From: Dryomyza anilis
Lineage: Eukaryota; Arthropoda; Insecta; Diptera; Dryomyzidae
Length of the DNA stretch: 64,000 nucleotides
NCBI GenBank assembly: GCA_951804985.1
Contig: OX638130.1
Coordinates: forward strand, 102,483,700-102,547,699
Reading direction: 5' to 3'
Made by a program: the position numbers and the translations under genes. Positions 46,797-59,575 of the stretch are shown here, piece after piece. Position 1 is the stretch's first letter. Each line of letters starts with the position of its first letter. The notes beneath the pieces were generated by a model. The model saw nothing but the letters and a program-made list of their open reading frames with translations. It had not been told where the DNA came from and made no database searches.

Positions 46797-47811
46797 AATA
46801 ATTCATAAATAAATTTTATTTTTTATTAAATTTTCTATATTTCTATAAAGCCCTTTTAAAAACCTTTTTATCGGAAACAACGCAGCTGGTAACTCTACAT
46901 GAGAAACACAAAAAATATAATAAAAACATGTCGAAAAAACCTCAGCAGGTCGTGAACCGTCTCACATACACATACTGAAACACAGGAAAACACACACACA
47001 TAAATAAACATGTTCAATGTTTGTTTTATAGTCACTCTAGTCAGCGACATCTAGCGGTTGCACGTGGTCGTAAGTGACACCACGTACAACTGGGTAGCTT
47101 CAAGGTTGCCTTGTTGAGCTTCACGTGCAGCCAACATGTAGCCGATTCACTTAAGAGTAAAAGGTATATTTTAAATAAAAATTAACATAATTTATACTTC
47201 CGCTAAACTATATGGATTATGATAATGGTGTTGTCTGTAAAATAAAATATATGAGTTTTTAATGATGTTGAAATTATCTTTTGAATTGTTTCAATTTATG
47301 CGCATCATCAATTATAGCTTTGTCATTGATGGAATGAATATACGAGAAAATCGTTCGTAATTGAATTATTTAAAAGAATTGTTGTAATGCTATTACAAGA
47401 AATGTTGAATAACTTAATTAACTGGCATGTGCTGAAATTTACATTCGATTGAAATTTAAATATAGGACAAAAATAAAAACCGAATTTAATATGTTTTACA
47501 GCTTAATTAACGTAAAATGAATTATAGAAAATTTAATTACGATTTTGATCGAAAATTGGAATATGCAGTATTTATTTGAATAGTAATGATTTCGATTTTT
47601 TTTAAATTTTGCATTTAAAATTTTCGACATTTTATTTATTGCTTCAATATCTCAGAAATATTACGGAAAAGATTTTTGAAATATTTCAGCAATATTACTG
47701 GAAATGACTGCAATAGTATTTTAACTTTTTTTTTATATAAACAAAGTTTTTTAATAATATTGTTATATTAAAAATTTGAGAATACGATATATAAATTATG
47801 CAAAATTATTT
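46797..47811. other. Non-coding DNA with two CACGTG E-boxes
   Basis: Positions 47030-47150 are GC-richer than the surroundings and contain CACGTG at 47061-47066 and 47122-47127 and CCACGTA between. The remainder is AT-rich with no gene. Confidence 0.4.
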
Positions 47812-48030
47812 TTATTTCTGTAATATGACCGTCATATGATTGCAATAATGCAGCAATATGAAAGAAATATCACTGAAGTATGACTGCAATGTTACCGTAA
47901 ACAATATGGCTGCAATGTGTCTGCAATACGACCGCAAAATGACTATAATACGAGCGCAATATTGCTGCAATATAACTGCCATATGTGTGCAATATTCCTG
48001 CAATATGTCTGCAATATTACTACAACGAAA
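47812..48030. repeat. Degenerate ~11-bp repeat TGCAATATGNC
   Basis: About 18 copies of words like CTGCAATATGA or CTGCAATATTG run in direct repeat with many substitutions. Confidence 0.7.
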
Positions 48031-48264
48031 AAATTACTGTAGTATATTATAAAACATTTATGTCTTTGTTTGGAGAAAAATGTATGTCTACTACATTTTG
48101 TTATTATTTAAATACATTTGTCTTTATTTTGCTAACCATTGACTACACCATGTATTGAAAATTTGTTCTATTTATATTGCAAAAACTGTATTTTTTTAGT
48201 TTTGCTCTTATTTAAATTCATGAGGACACACGATGACCGTATTACGAAAGGTCGTTCCTCGTGT

Positions 48265-49450
48265 AGATATAAAGGAATTGGTTGGCTACATATTGTAGAA
48301 ACTGATTCTCACACACACGATCAGACACACGGACGACTTCGAAAGTGAGTAGGTATAAAATAAAAACCCAAACAGCCCAAACATCTGACCGAAACGAGAA
48401 CTAGTGCTGCCAACTAATAGAACCAACTTATTGAATCAACTGAATCTTTTGCTATTGAAATTAAAAACGTGAACATACAGGTTGTCAACTCTATAGAGAG
48501 GATAATATACATAATTACTCTCTTAGAAGACACATAATTTTCTGGTAATAAAATAATAATACTAATATGTAGATATAAAGGAATTGGTTGGCTACATATT
48601 GTAGAAACTGGTTCTCACACACACGGACGACTTAGAAAGTGAGTAGGTATAAAATAAAAACTCAAACAGCCCAAACATCTTACCGAAACGAGAACTAGTG
48701 CTGCCAACTAATAGAACCAACTTATTGAATCAACTGAATCTTTTGGTATTGAAATTAAAAACGTGAACATACTGGTTGTCAACTCTATGGAGAGGGTAAT
48801 ATACATAATTACTCTCTGAGAAGACGCATAATTTTCTGATAATAAAATAATAATACTAAAATGTATATATAAAGGAATTGGTTGGCTACATATTGTAGAA
48901 ACTGGTTCTCACACACACGATCAAACACACGGACGACTTCGAAAGTGAGTAGGTATAAAATAAAAACCCAAACAACCCAAACATCTGACCGAAACGAGAA
49001 CTAGAGCTGCCAACTAATAGAACCAACTTATTGAATCAACTGAATCTTTTGGTATTGAAATGAAAAACGTGAACATACAGGTTGTCAACTCTATAAAGAG
49101 GGTAATATACATAATTACTCTCTGAGAAGACACATCATTTTATGATAATAAAATAATAATACTAAAATGTAGATATAAAGGAACTGGTTGGCTACATATT
49201 GTTGAAACTGGTTCTCACACACACGATCAGACACACGGACGACTTCGAAAGTGAGTAGGTAAAAAATAAAAACCCAAACAACCCAAACATCTGACCGAAA
49301 CGAGAACTAGTGCTGCCAACTAATAGAACCAACTTATTGAATCAACTGAATCTTTTGGTATTGAAATGAAAAACGTGAACATACAGGTTGTTAACTCTAT
49401 AGAGAGGATAATATATATAATTACTCTCTGAGAAGACACATAATTTTCTG
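48265..49450. repeat. ~306-bp satellite-like tandem array, four units
   Basis: Units start with AGATATAAAGGAATTGGTTGG at 48265, 48571, 48865 and 49171 (periods 306, 294, 306). Each holds GGACGACTTCGAAAGTGAGT, CCGAAACGAGAACTAG and TTATTGAATCAACTGAATC. One unit lost 12 bp next to the CACACACA run. Similarity between units is high, so the array is young. Confidence 0.93.
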
Positions 49451-49942
49451 ACTGATTGTTTTTTGCCGACATATGATAAGGTGTCAAACGGAAAATTTGT
49501 TCATGTTTTCAATTACCATTCTCTCATTATTCGCTCGCCGTCTGTATTCTATTCAGCCAATATAACCGAATAAAATATAACAATAAAAAAATACAAAATT
49601 GAACTACTAACCCTGCGCAAAGGAGTATCGTAACCACAAAATATTTCGAATTTACTTATTTAAGTGGAATTACTTATAATGTTTAGTTTTTAAGATTTGA
49701 ATACTTACTTATTGTTAGTCTCTATAATAGAGAAGATTCAATATTTAAATAAAAAATAAAACATGATGTAGTAAAAATTATGTAGTTAATTTCATTTAGT
49801 AGTCATTTTTATATGTATATGCAATTCTATAAATGTATGTAATTCTTTTAATAGAACAAGTGCAATTGTACTTCGATATAAAACAACTACAAATATAATT
49901 TTGTTAAAGACATTTTTTGTTTGTTTTCAATATAGTATAGTA

Positions 49943-50250
49943 GCTGCGGTAGCTCAGTGGTTAGTGGGTTGGACTGGAAAGGTCCCCGGTTCAAGCCTGG
50001 TCTGGGGCTAACAACATCTTTTCATAGAAACATTTTTCTTTACCGCGCTACCTCTCGTCAGTAAATGGCAAACCTACGAGAGTAAAACCATTGCCTATGA
50101 AAAGCTCTCACCCGCCTTTCGGATTCGGCAATGAACTGTAGGTCCCACCACTTTGAGTACAAATATAATACGCACAGCTCAAAATGGTGAGAGAGCTCGG
50201 CCGAAGTTCTATACAGGACTGTAGCGCCAAACTATTATTATATTATATTT
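49943..50250 (+). mobile_element. tRNA-derived SINE (~300 bp)
   Basis: The head has an exact pol III A box TAGCTCAGTGG at 49950-49960 and a B box GGTTCAAGCC at 49988-49997, one base from consensus. A tRNA-unrelated body follows (TCGTCAGTAAATGGCAAACC, TAGGTCCCACCACTTTGAG) and the tail is a (TTA/ATT)n run near 50230-50250. A second, partial copy of the body is at 29213-29286. Confidence 0.85.
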
Positions 50251-50958
50251 TGTTGAACATTTTCCAACATGTTATACAACATATATACAACATACGTGTA
50301 TCATTAAAATCATCAATTTAAGAACGTTCAAATTATTTAAACGTTATCCAAAGAAATCAAGTATCTCTTGATTTCTTCATAACAACTAAAACCCTTAGTA
50401 AACCTACACAGATTATTCTAAAAATCCATTTTTTGCTAACGAAATGATTTGAGTTACAATCAGAAATGTTCAATTGAGTTTATTCGACTCTTTAAGTAGA
50501 TGAATTAAAATCACTTAATGTTTGATATTTGATACACCGAAAATAAATACTTCAAAATTACTTTTACCACCGGTCCATTGTTAAAAGTGTGCATGGATAA
50601 AATATAAATGAGTACGTAATACAATTTAATATTTTTTGTTTAATATGTAATTATACATGCGTAATATTAATGTATTTAAATTAAATTTCAATACATTTTT
50701 TAATTTTATTATGTCATTTTTTTCTAAGTGTCTATATTTCAGTTTTAAATAATTGTTATATTTTAATGTGACATTTTAAATTTAAAAGCAGAACATTTAA
50801 TTCTAAAGTGTCACTTTTGATTTTATGTAAAGTGCTTTCTCAATGAGCAATATGATCATATGGCCTGCGTTACCTCTAATTCTCGTTACTGATCTTTGTT
50901 GTAATTCTTAAAATTTCCGATATCTCTTATATTCGCACAATTCATCAAATAGTGACTA
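50251..50958. other. AT-rich non-coding DNA
   Basis: No gene. TTTTTTCTAAGTGTCTATA near 50728 resembles the end of another MITE, but no partner end was fixed. Confidence 0.35.
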
Positions 50959-51631
50959 CACGGAGGGAAATATAATTCTAAAACTCGAGAAAAATTCGGT
51001 TCGAATGAAAAATAAGAGACTTTGACTAATATCAATAAAATAACACTAAAATTCTAGAATTTATTATCTGAATATTAAGAAAGCAAATTACTTAGCTTTA
51101 AAAAAAGTAAACAAGTTTTATTCTGCTGGATTATGAGAAGTTTATTTATCTCTGTAATATTCGCTTGTATGCTTTATTTTGCGAGATCGCCATCTGTGTG
51201 CCTGTCTGTCTGTTGAAAGTAAATAAGACAATTTTCTAGATATAGATTATGTTCTTAGGTATTAGAAAAGTAACTAAGTACAAATTGTCTGGATATGCAG
51301 ATGTTTTTTTTTCTTAGGTATTAAAATACGAATAATACAGACAAAGCACGATCGAACAAACAACAGTCATACGAATTAAATTTTAGGAAGAAAACAGCAA
51401 CAACATTTTTGATATCTCAGAAAGAAAAGTCTGCATATCATAATAATTCCACTTAGTTACTTTTTTGATACCTACGAAATTAATTTCTGCATAATAAGAA
51501 TAATTCTACTTAGTTAATTTTTGACAACTAAGTAGATCTGTTTCTTAAAATTAAGAATTTTTTGAATTAACTGTATACCACTCCGTATAGTTCTTGATTC
51601 CTTCTGGATTTTAGATTTTTTTACCTCCGTG
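50959..51631. mobile_element. 673-bp MITE, CACGGAGG ends, TA target duplication
   Basis: The termini are CACGGAGGGAAA and TTTTACCTCCGTG with TA directly outside each (50957-50958, 51632-51633). Inside, inverted ACTTAGTTA/TAACTAAGT words occur. No coding capacity. Confidence 0.82.
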
Positions 51632-51633
51632 TA

Positions 51634-53291
51634 TGACCAATGTTCTCTGGCATGCAACTAAATTATGTTAAATGAAATACATTGAATTTTAATATGATTA
51701 ATTTAAAGTTAAAGTGTTGCACTTTAAATATGCAACATCTTTCAATTAATAGTGTGAACTTTAAAATTTAAAGCGCATTTTTTTTCTCAGTATAAAAATT
51801 TGGTATTATACATACATAGTTCATTTATCAATTAAAACAGATTGCTTAACTTGCAGAATTTTAAATCTCTAGCAGTTTACACAATTACTTTATGTTGAAA
51901 GTTGTTATACATCAAGTACTGTCAAGTACTGGTCATTATACAGTAAAATCAAAAGTATAAATTTCTACCGAAAACGGGTGCTAACCGCATTAGTACTAAC
52001 ACAGAACACTGCAAGGTACTTAGTTGCAAAACACAAAATTCCAATTTGGTTGCTGAAATGTGTTTCATATCAGAAATATGTAGTACATTTGTTTTTGCAG
52101 AACAGGTATCAAAAACGAACGAACAAACAAAGAAAAAACATACCACGTTGCATTATTTGAAAAACTCATTGCACCGTACGCAAAATTTTTACGCCATAAT
52201 TAATTGCGTGTTTTTAATTAGCATACATAACCCAGGTATGTAGCATATTCTTCATTATATATTTTTTGATACGTATACTTGAGGGTAGAATGGGGAGTTT
52301 TAATGGAAAACCCTTCCAAACAATATGGTGAATGTATAATAAAAAAAAGATGTTGTGCATTGGAGCTAATGTATGCAAATTTGGTTGCACAGTGCGTATG
52401 AGTAACATTGCATTTGCATTTATTTTTTAAGATAGCAAAGATGCATTTGCATTTTTTGCTTGTATTTTATTATTATGCAAGCTGTATGGAAATATTAAGT
52501 TTATTGTGAAATATTATAATTGTTACAAACAAACAAGCAAAAAAAAATTCCAGGTAACTCTACTATAAAATATATTTTAAACCAGACTTTGAAACCGTTA
52601 GCAATATCCAAACCGTAACCAATCAAATAGTTGCATTTTTAAAACCGAAACGGTATTTTATTTATATAGAATCTCTAAAATACAGGGCATGTTTGAATAT
52701 CATTAAAATCTGTGCTTTCCAAAAAATATCTTGTTTTTCGCGGAAATATTTTTCTACAACAATAAAACTCTTGGATGTTAGTGTACAAAATTGTTTGGTT
52801 CAATAAACTATATTTTAATTTATCTCTTTAAATGTATGCAGCAGTTTATTTGTAATACAAAAAATGTAATCATTTTGGTATGTAAAATTATCGTGGAGTA
52901 AACTGGAGCATGGGGTAATATAGGAAAATGCAATTTGTTGACATGTTTTTGCTTTTAGAAAAATAACAGCAATTGTCGAGTGCTTCATAATATTACATCA
53001 AAATTATAATGCATGTTTATAATAGAATTGATACCTTTTCATTGCATTTCGAGAACAAGTGAAAACATGTTTTTGAAAGTTTTTTTTTGAGAGTGCTCTT
53101 GCTTGCTATCAAAATGTGTGAATTGTTGTCGTTTTGAATTAGGTAGGTATGTTTAAAATGATCGAATGTTACTTATTTACTTAACAAAACTACTGAGATG
53201 TTTAAAATTTCGTACTTTTTCTTCTTATTTTTCCTTGCATTGCAATTATTTTTCTATTACCTTGATATATATTTTTTCTCCATATGAACAT
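51634..53291. other. AT-rich non-coding DNA
   Basis: No gene recognised. Frames at 51978-52243 lack any conserved feature. Confidence 0.35.
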
Positions 53292-54070
53292 GCACTGAAT
53301 AAAATGTACATCATATTGATGAATTCCGTTCTTTAAACCATAATTCATTGTATTGAAGAACCATTCATAATATTAATGACTAACGACATCAATGTTATGA
53401 ATGCTATCATAAATATGATGAACGTTTGGTATCTGTCAAAAATGATGAATTGTATGTGAAGAATACGATTCATCATATTAATGAACAAAACATAAAATAC
53501 AACATATATGTACATCATATTGAAGAATACTGTTCATTAAATCAAATTTCAATCAACATATTTTTTTTCGTTCATTTTTTGCCGTACATCTCAGTTCTCA
53601 AGTAGTTCTTGTATGTTATTTCTTATAAAGGGTTTTTCAGTAAGAAGAGAAATGCCAAAAGAACGGCAAGAAATATGACGTCGTTTGCTGTCCCTGTCGC
53701 TCTACTTTTGTAGCGTCCCTGTTGAAAAACCCTTAATACTACTTGATCGACATGCATAAATTAGTAAAATGTTTTCTAATATATTTATTTATTTTTAAAA
53801 TTTGTATTATATTAAATGCTCTAAATTGGCTGTACTCCAAACTGAAACCATCTTCTTTTTAGCTCTTAGAATTGAGAAAACCGAATAAGTTGGTTGTGTT
53901 TCGATTCTGTGTGTATTCATCTTATTTATTATTGTTTATCATTATTGTTATGAATGCTATCATAAATATGATGAACGCTTGGTAACTGTCGAAAAAGTGT
54001 TGTTCAATATGATGAATGGTATGTGAAGAATACGTTTCATCATATTAATTTAGAAAATTATCATATTAGT
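53292..54070. mobile_element. ATGATGAA-rich MITE remnant(s), interrupted
   Basis: ATGTACATCATATTGATGAATTC through TTCTCAAGTAGTTCTTGTATG matches the 55-kb copy in inverse orientation. After a nested MITE (53628-53734) it resumes with CGACATGCATAAATTAGTAAA. A second partial copy begins near 53945. Confidence 0.7.
53628..53734. mobile_element. 107-bp palindromic MITE of the AAGGGTTTTTCA family
   Basis: The ends AAGGGTTTTTCA and TGAAAAACCCTT are exact inverses. Interior GAGAAATGCCAAAAGAACGG matches the element at 26484-26824 and the 3' end of RS/His-rich copy 3. It sits inside another MITE. Confidence 0.85.
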
Positions 54071-54079
54071 TTAGAAAAA

Positions 54080-55110
54080 AAAAATTTTAAATTTTGTTTT
54101 GAAAAAAAAAAAATGTTTGAAATAAATTTTTCAGATAAACAGGCATGTTCTGCATTTCACTTTCACTCGAAATTGATGGTGAAAACGAAATGTCATGTTC
54201 CATATTTCGATTTAACGATTTCAATTTCACATTTTTCGAACATTGCGAAAGACCATGTTCTAGAAAACGGTTTTTCCTGTTTCCAGTCGATTTCAATCCG
54301 ATTAACATTTCAAATGTGAATTGCATGTTTTTGGATGAAATTGAAAATATCAGTAATCTATTCATACAAAAAGATTAAAATGAACAAATTATGTACATCG
54401 GGGGAAATCACGAGCATTTTATTCAAGATCAAATGTTTCTGTAGTTCATGATGGAATTCCAGCATTTGCCCAAAATTGCGATTGAATCATCTTAATAATT
54501 TTTGTATGGTTCCGTGGTTGTGTGAATGTGTAGGACTTTCAATTATTTTTAGTCCTGCACATACACCACTTCTACTTTGCGACGGTGCTTCTACCATTGT
54601 TGACATCTTTGTTAACAGCGGATTGCTAGAACACGCCATCCGCAAAGCCGACACCCGCAAAACACGTAGCCCGCTTCATTATTTCGGATTTAACGACTGA
54701 CAAGATTTTACCTTCTTTGTCTTGGTATTGATAAACTGAGTCGATAATATGACGTATATCTACACAATTTTTTCAAGTAAAACGATACATTAACAATGAA
54801 CACATTACTTAGGCAAATTATGCAACACGAGAAGTGTTAAATAATCCTTAAGGACATGCCCAGTAATTGCTTGTCACTTAAATTTATCATGCTCGTTCAA
54901 ATTGTATGAATAGATATAAAATAAACTCATTTTACCCACATTTTAATTGAATTTGCTGTTTATGATCAGTACATAATAGACGTTTCGAACATGGATCAGC
55001 TGTTCGTAAGTGAATTCGAAATTTCTCTCTTTCGTCCGTTTTACAGAACACATTTTTCAATCCTTCCGTTTTGCAATTCCGGATTTGACATGAGAACGAA
55101 CGGATTGCAG
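54080..55110. other. Unexplained, less AT-rich non-coding segment
   Basis: Positions 54130-54340 carry four CATGTT(C/T) words in quasi-regular spacing. Positions 54480-54715 are close to balanced composition (GACGGTGCTTCTACCATTGT; GCCGACACCCGCAAAACACG) and have an open plus frame for about 74 codons whose product I do not recognise. It may be part of an unrecognised transposon or an exon. Confidence 0.3.
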
Positions 55111-55116
55111 AACATA

Positions 55117-56038
55117 CACAGAAAAAAAAAATATTCAATATGATGAATTTATTCAGAAATATTATGAATTTTTTTCACCAACTACCAGATTCATCATATT
55201 TATACCACCGTTCATTAAATGACATATTAATGAATGTATTCATTATATATATGAACAAAATATTCAATACAATGAATTTGAATTGTCATATTGATGAATT
55301 TGTTCATAATATTTTTTCAACACATTTTTTTTTTATAAAATAATTCGTAAAAAAAGTGTAAATATTTTATTTATGAAAAATAACAGTAAAAAAATTTACA
55401 AAAAAAAATTTTGGACAAAAAAAAATTGTTAAAAAAAAAAATGTTTAAAAAAAAATTTCGAAAAAAAAATATTTTTTACGAAAAAAAAATTTTTCGGAAA
55501 AAAATTGTTCAAAAAAAAATTTTTTTTTTCGAAAAAAAACTTGTTCGATAAAAAATTTTGTTTGAAAAAATGTATTTTTTTTCAAAAATATTTTTTTTTA
55601 TAAATATAACTTTATATTAACAAAAAGTTGTAATTTAATAAATATATTATAAAATATTTTACTAATTTATGCATGTCGAGCAAGCATTATATAAGAAATA
55701 ACACACAAGAACTACTTAAGAATTGAGAAGTACAGCAAAACATGAACGAAAAAAAAATGTTGATAGAAATTTGGTTTAATGAACAGCATTCTTCAATATG
55801 AAAAACATATATGTTGTATTTAATATTTTGGTTCATTAAAATGATGAAACGTATTCTTTTTATATAGTTCATCATATTGAAGAACACTTTTTCGACAGTT
55901 ACCAAGTGTTCTTCATATTTATGATAGCATTCATAACATTGATGGCGTTAGTTATTAATATAATGAATGGCTCTTCAATACAATGAATCCTGGTTTGAAG
56001 AACGGAATTCATCAATATGATGTACATTTTTTTCTGTG
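55117..56038. mobile_element. ~920-bp ATGATGAA-rich MITE, most complete copy
   Basis: The ends are CACAGAAAAAAAAAATATTC and TGTACATTTTTTTCTGTG. Between them lie ATGATGAA/TTCATCAT inverted words, a long stretch of A-runs alternating with T-runs (55390-55600), CATGCATGTCGAGCAAGC-type unique sequence and a second ATGATGAA part. It served as the reference for the copies at 32.9, 46.3 and 53.3 kb. Confidence 0.82.
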
Positions 56039-56580
56039 TGTCTGATATTTTTTTTTCCTGGATAATTTTTTTTTTAATTTTTTGTTTTTAATAAAATTTT
56101 TTCCACCTAAATTATTTTTACAGTTATTTTCAAGAATTTTTTTTTTGACTAATTCCTAAAAAATAAAATTTTAAATTATTCATAAATATTATGATTTAGG
56201 AAAATAAATTTCGAAAAACATTTTTTTCTTGGATATATTTTTAATTAAAAAAAAAAAAAAATTTCAACTATATTTTTTTACCAATTATTTTGAAACATTT
56301 TTTTTTTGAATAATTCGTAAAAATAATATTTTAAATTATTCATAAATATTAAAATTATATTCATCAATATGACGATTCAGATTCATCGTATTGAATATTT
56401 CGTTTTTCACTATGATGTTAGATAGTATGAATAAATTCATATATATAATGATTGCATTCATTAATATGCCATTAAATGAACGGTGGTATCAAAGAACGGT
56501 GGTATAGAAAAGTTAATAATATTTATGAATAAATTCATCATATTGATGATTTCTATTTTCTATGTATAGGTAGTCAAATG
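56039..56580. mobile_element. Further ATGATGAA MITE remnants
   Basis: TTATTCATAAATATTA, AATTCATATATATAATGATT and CATTAATATGCCATTAAATG match internal parts of the 55-kb element. It is a decayed or rearranged copy. Confidence 0.6.
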
Positions 56581-58310
56581 AACGATATTTGCCGCACGAC
56601 AAAAAAAAATCATTCTTTCACGTTTCGTTATATATGGTGATCTTTGAACCATGAACAACATAAATTTAATTTTAGTAAACCTTATCAAATAACTGTGGAG
56701 TAGCCAGCAGGAAATGTCACCAAAGTTTTGATGTATGTTGTATGCATTTCACAACGTAAATGCTGCGCACCTTTTCTAATGAATTAGATTTAAAATTTAA
56801 AAAATATTTTAAAATAATTATTTGTTTGTATCAATTAAGTTCATAACAACTTAATTTGCACGTAGCAAACATGCATCGAAAATAGCAGCATGAATCATTT
56901 TTTTCACAGCAATTAATGAAACAATTTTTAACATTTATCGTTCGTTTTACTGCATAGCAAAAAATAATAAAAAATGCACATTGCTATGTTGCATATAAAT
57001 TAGAATTTTTTTGTTTTGTATGGCCTTTGGCAACAAAATAAAAAGGTTAACAAAAAAATACTGCTTTTCTACTAAAACGCATAAATGTAGTTTTCAACTT
57101 TTACCACGTAGCAAATGCGAAATGTTGAATAGTTTTTCTGTTTTTTTTTGCACACATAACGATGCTAATGAAGTTCAAGCTGGAGCCAAATAAGTTTGCC
57201 AAAAGGTTACAAAGAATATATAGTTGGATGTAGCAACTATTGCTACTATCGCTGACTATGCGCTTTGCTGCTGCTGCTCCTCGTTGTTGCTGCTGTTGGC
57301 GATTGGTCTATATTGTCGTCGACATGGTTGCCAACATTTGCGCAGCCGGAAGTTGGTTGTTTCATTTTTTTGTGGCGCTGCACATTTTTCGCGTTAAATA
57401 TGTTGATTCGATTCATTTTTCAATTCGAATTTTTTGCTCTTGCAACGTGTTTGCAAAATTCATTAAATGGAAAATTGTAATGACTATTGTTGTAAGTTTT
57501 GCATTAGCTTAACTTAAAATTGAACTTGATTAGTGTTGCAGCACGTGGCAATAAGGGAAAAGGTTAATTGAATTATATGAGAATATGAAAAACTGTTGGA
57601 TTTTATTAGCTACTGAAGGTTTTAACGAATAATTAGAAATAAAGTTTTTTTTGTTGTTATTGAATCAAATGTCAGAATAATATAATACATTGTATCTCTG
57701 AGATAAATATTAATCAGAGATTGAAAATATAATCAAAACAGTTAATCCTAAATCAGAAATATTCTAATATACAAAAACTCTTAAAAACGGGGTTAAACCA
57801 ATTTTTAAATAAATATAAAAAAACTAAGTTAAAAAATTATTTTTTTAATAAAAGACTAGTTGCTTCATTTTTGCTTCATATTTTGAAAGTATGGATACAT
57901 ACTAAACTTAATACAAAAACCAAAACCTTAACTTGAGACTGGTATTGCCGAAAATAGACACAAATTTTAAGCAAGTAAACTAAAGGAAATAGGCAGTGAA
58001 AGCTGGGTGACTTTTTTTCATATATGAAAAATGTATAAATATTCTGGTATTTTGGATTATTTTTGAATTTTTCCCCAACATTTTTCAATGACATTTTCTT
58101 CCAAAATCCAAAAAAACATCAAGAAGATTTAAATAGTCTCTTAGAGGAGCCTTGAATTTTGAAAATCCAATAGTCCATTACCGACTTTTTTGAATCCGCG
58201 TTTTTTTAATTTCTCTCAAAATTTTTGAAAGACATTTTCTTTAATCCATAAAAGTCATCTGTAGGCTTTCAGAAAAGCCTTAAATTTTTTTAATCGATCG
58301 GTTCGTGTTC
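56581..58310. other. Non-coding DNA; GCTGCTGCT-rich part at 57.25-57.35 kb
   Basis: The part 57230-57370 is the only balanced-composition stretch (GCTGCTGCTGCT, GTCGTCGACATGG). Open frames there are hydrophobic by codon repetition and have no support. The rest is AT-rich. Confidence 0.35.
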
Positions 58311-58311
58311 G

Positions 58312-59575
58312 ACCTCATACCAATGAACATCTCATACCAATGAACATCTCATACCAATGAACATCTCATACCAAAGGACACTTCATACCAATGAACATTT
58401 CATACCAACGGACACCTCATACCAAGACATCTCATACCAAGACACTTCATCCTAAGACATCTCATACCAAAACAGCTTATACCAAGACACTTCATCTCAA
58501 GACATTTCATACCAAGACACCTCATACCAATGGACATCTCGTACCAACGGACACCCCAAACCAAGACAGCTCATACCAAAGGCCACCTCATACCAATGGA
58601 CATCTCGTATAAACGGACACCTCATACCAATGGACATCTCATACCAACGGACACCTCATACCAATGGACATCTCGTACCAACGGACACCTCAAACCAAGA
58701 CATCTCATACCAAAGGACACCTTCCTAAGACAATCCATACCAAGACACCTCATACCAAGACATATCATACCAAGACATTTCAGACCAAGACACTTCATAC
58801 CAACGGACACCTCATACCAACATTTCATACTCATACCAAGACACCTCATAACAATGGACATCTCATACCAACGGACACCTCAAACCAAGACATCTCATAC
58901 CAAGACACCTCATACCAATGGACATTTCATACCAACGGACACCTCATACCAATACATCTCATACCAAGACACTTCATACCAAGACACCTCATAACAATGG
59001 ACATCTCATACCAACGGACACTTCATACCAAGATACCTCATACCAAGACATCTCATACCAATACAATCCATACCAAGACATCTCATACAAAGACACTTCA
59101 TCCCAAGACATCTCATACCAAGACACCTCATACCAATGGACATATCATACTAACGGGGACACCTCAAACCAAGACATCTCATACCAACACACATCATACC
59201 AATGAACATCTCATACTAACGGCCACTTTATAAAAAGACACCTCATACCAAGGCATATCATACCAAGACACTTCATCCCAAGACATCTCATACCAAGACA
59301 CCTCATACCAATGGACATATTATACCAAAGGACACGTCAAACCAAAACATCTCATTCCAATGAACAGCTCATACCAAGACACTTCATACCAAGACATCTC
59401 ATACTAAGACACTTCATACCACTGAACATCTCATACCAACGAACACTTCATACCAATACAATCCATACCAAGACACCACATATCAAGACACTTCATCCCA
59501 AGACACTTCATACCAAGACACCTCATACCAAGACATCTCATATCACGACTATCTATACCAAGACATCTAATACTT
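58312..59575. repeat. 15/17-bp minisatellite CTCATACCAAGACAT, ~1.26 kb
   Basis: About 80 tandem units of CTCATACCAAGACAT and a 17-bp variant CTCATACCAATGGACAT alternate, with loose higher-order patterns (AATGGACATCTCATACCAACG). Thr/His-rich open frames (58391-59577) arise because stop codons are absent from the unit. Confidence 0.93.

Noticed and set aside
41143..49450. CRISPR array or centromeric satellite
   Set aside because: The units are contiguous without unique spacers, the genome is eukaryotic, and the arrays are too short to call centromeric.
49943..50015. Functional tRNA gene
   Set aside because: The A and B boxes are good but the stems do not pair as a full cloverleaf and a SINE body follows without a terminator.
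57240..57512. Ala/Cys-rich hydrophobic protein
   Set aside because: A GCTGCTGCT run creates the start of the frame; no splice, homology or paralogue support.
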